A DNA stretch of 64,000 nt from Capronia americana (lineage: Eukaryota; Ascomycota; Eurotiomycetes; Chaetothyriales; Herpotrichiellaceae): positions 186,001 through 250,000 of the forward strand of contig JADWQD010000013.1 of NCBI GenBank assembly GCA_016110215.1. Reading direction: 5' to 3'. Below the pieces are notes generated by a model. The model was not told the DNA's origin and made no database searches. It worked only from the letters and a program-made list of their open reading frames with translations. The position numbers were made by a program, and so were the translations under genes. Positions 62,552 through 64,000 of the stretch are shown piece by piece. Position 1 is the stretch's first letter; every line of letters starts with the position of its first letter.

Positions 62552-64000
62552 ATGCCTCGTCCAAAGGTCCGAATTGAAGACCGTCAACGGGCCGTCAAAG
62601 CGTGTTTGCCGTGCAAGGCCTCGAAGAAGCGGTGCGATGCTCAACAACCATGTTCCAACTGTATCCGACGGCGGGCCACGTCGTTTTGCCACTATGTCGA
62701 CTCCAGCTATGTCAGACACTCTCGAAAGCTTTCGCAATCGCAGCCCACAGACCCCGGTGCTAGCCAGAATGAATCTGTCTCTACCGCATCGGAGGGAGCC
62801 CCGTTCAGCCCCGGAAAGCCATTAGAGGAGAGCTCTGGGGGTGTCGACATGCCTCCGAGAGAAGCGCAGACTTCACGTGGCCGGATGCTCCTGAACTCGA
62901 AAGGAGAAAGAGGTAGGAGACAGATCTCCTGCGCAAGTCTTTCAGAATCTGAACGGCATATCTAGTCTACATTGGAGAGTTCGCCTCTCTGACATTCCTC
63001 CAATTCCTCCGGCATACTATCAAGCAGCAGATGGGGCCGTCCTTGTTTACGGAAAACACGCGGCGCAACCTGATGCTGGAGGCCGCCAGCGTGGACGACA
63101 CGAACGCTAAGTTTGTCGAGGAAACCCACCAGAAAGCAGCCTTGATCGAGGCCTATTTCGCCGCCGTATGTTCTTAATCCAAGTGTTTTGAATATCAGCT
63201 GATGCTCCTAGACAAACGGCATCCTCGATCCGTTCTCTAGAGGCGAGGTGGACGCTATGAAGCACGCTTCCAACGAGTCCGAACACAAGTACGCACGAGC
63301 GGCCCTCGATCTCATGGTGTCTATCGGTGCGCAATGCCGAGCAGCAGATGCGGTCGACCACCGATACGCCTCGACGCTATTCTCTCGGGCCCAGAAGGCC
63401 GTGATGGGAGATGGGCTGGAAGACCCTTCTATCGACATGGTCCGTTGCTTCCTGCTCATGACATTCTATATGCTGGGAGCCTGTCGGAGAAATGCCGCCT
63501 TTATGTACCTCGGGATCGCGAGCCAGGCATCGTCCGCCCTGGGACTGCATGTGACTGAGCAATATCGCCATTTCAGTGTGGAGGACCAGATTGTGCGGTG
63601 AGAGACGGCCAGCCCTGACCATGGAATACGGCATCTTGCTGACCGTGCTAGACTTCGCACGCTGAGAAGTCTTCGAGCCCTAGACGTAATCTATTGCTCC
63701 ATCTTGGGGAGACCCTACTCAACAGGGGCCATCCGGGCTGACAGTACAGCAATCGCCATGCTGCACCTACCTCCCGTCACACATCGCGACTCAACCCTGA
63801 AAGCAAGCTTCGAAGTATGTTCCATCATCGCCGAGATCACACCGATGCTGGATTCAGAGGGCTCGATCAGCCTGATCACGGCTGAAGGGTTCCTCAAGCG
63901 TCTCCGCGACTGGAGTGCCACTCTGCCGGCCGAGATGCGGCATTTCAACCGGTCCGCCGAAGACTCGTTGACGCTTGAGGAGCAAGAGCGAACGATTGGC
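62552..64000 (+). CDS. Zn2Cys6 transcription factor, 3' end outside window
   Basis: Exons 62552-62912, 62966-63165, 63212-63597 and 63652 to the window end keep one frame. The zinc cluster uses Cys18, 21, 28, 34, 37 and 46 (ACLPCKASKKRCDAQQPC...). A Ser/Pro-rich linker follows, then the fungal-specific TF middle homology region: YIGEFASLTFLQFLRHTIKQ, a short LFTENTRRNLM block, YARAALDLMVSIGAQCRA, DMVRCFLLMTFYMLGACRRN, MYLGIASQASSALGLHV and, after the last intron, LRTLRSLRALDVIYCSILGRP. Introns carry usual signals (gtagga/atctag, gtatgt/cctag, gtgaga/gctag). Position next to the decarboxylase and monooxygenase suggests it is the pathway regulator; this is inference. The stop codon is not in the window. 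Confidence 0.9.

Overview
This window is nuclear DNA of a filamentous ascomycete (Pezizomycotina). The evidence is short spliceosomal introns (about 43-140 nt, GTRNGT donors, CTAAC/CTGAC branch points), two Zn2Cys6 regulators, two HET-domain proteins, and single-copy orthologues of ATG1, BEM3, MDM31, PNO1, PRE7, IDH1, SEC59 and CYP51. A class such as Eurotiomycetes is only a guess. Coordinates below come from splicing by eye. Where reading phase and a homologous family agree I treat the intron as reliable.

Left part (1-14.5 kb): the 3' portion of a Dal5/allantoate-permease-like MFS transporter, a convergent VOC (glyoxalase-fold) protein, two tandem HET-domain genes, a weak hypothetical gene, a folylpolyglutamate synthase-like gene in four exons, and a FAD-dependent DAO-type oxidoreductase. 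That oxidoreductase is divergent from a HOL1-like MFS transporter (eight exons, one GC-AG intron), which is followed by a Zn2Cys6 regulator. These three genes look like a small catabolic module (12.9-19.3 kb).

Central part (20-50 kb): mostly housekeeping genes. These are MDM31, PNO1/DIM2, proteasome beta-6 (PRE7), an HCNGP/SAP30BP-like splicing factor, a Bem3-like PX-PH-RhoGAP, a second HOL1-like MFS transporter, an M1 aminopeptidase with a mitochondrial-type leader, NAD-isocitrate dehydrogenase subunit 1, dolichol kinase and ATG1. The long spacer after BEM3 holds a minisatellite of small palindromes. The convergent spacer at 36.0-37.0 kb holds an unexpected array of CCAAT boxes and CACGTG boxes.

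Right part (51-64 kb): sterol 14-alpha-demethylase CYP51, followed on the same strand by a 14-TM DHA2 drug-type exporter; then a gene-poor stretch rich in simple repeats with an assembly gap inside a TGTC microsatellite. The window ends with a compact aromatic-acid module: a salicylate-hydroxylase-like flavoprotein divergent from a 2,3-dihydroxybenzoate/salicylate-type decarboxylase, followed by a Zn2Cys6 regulator cut by the window end. No tRNA, rRNA, CRISPR array or intact transposon was recognised. The most unusual items are the regulatory-repeat array at 36.3-36.7 kb, the palindromic minisatellite, stopless in-frame introns in ATG1 and an MFS gene, and the two putative catabolic modules.
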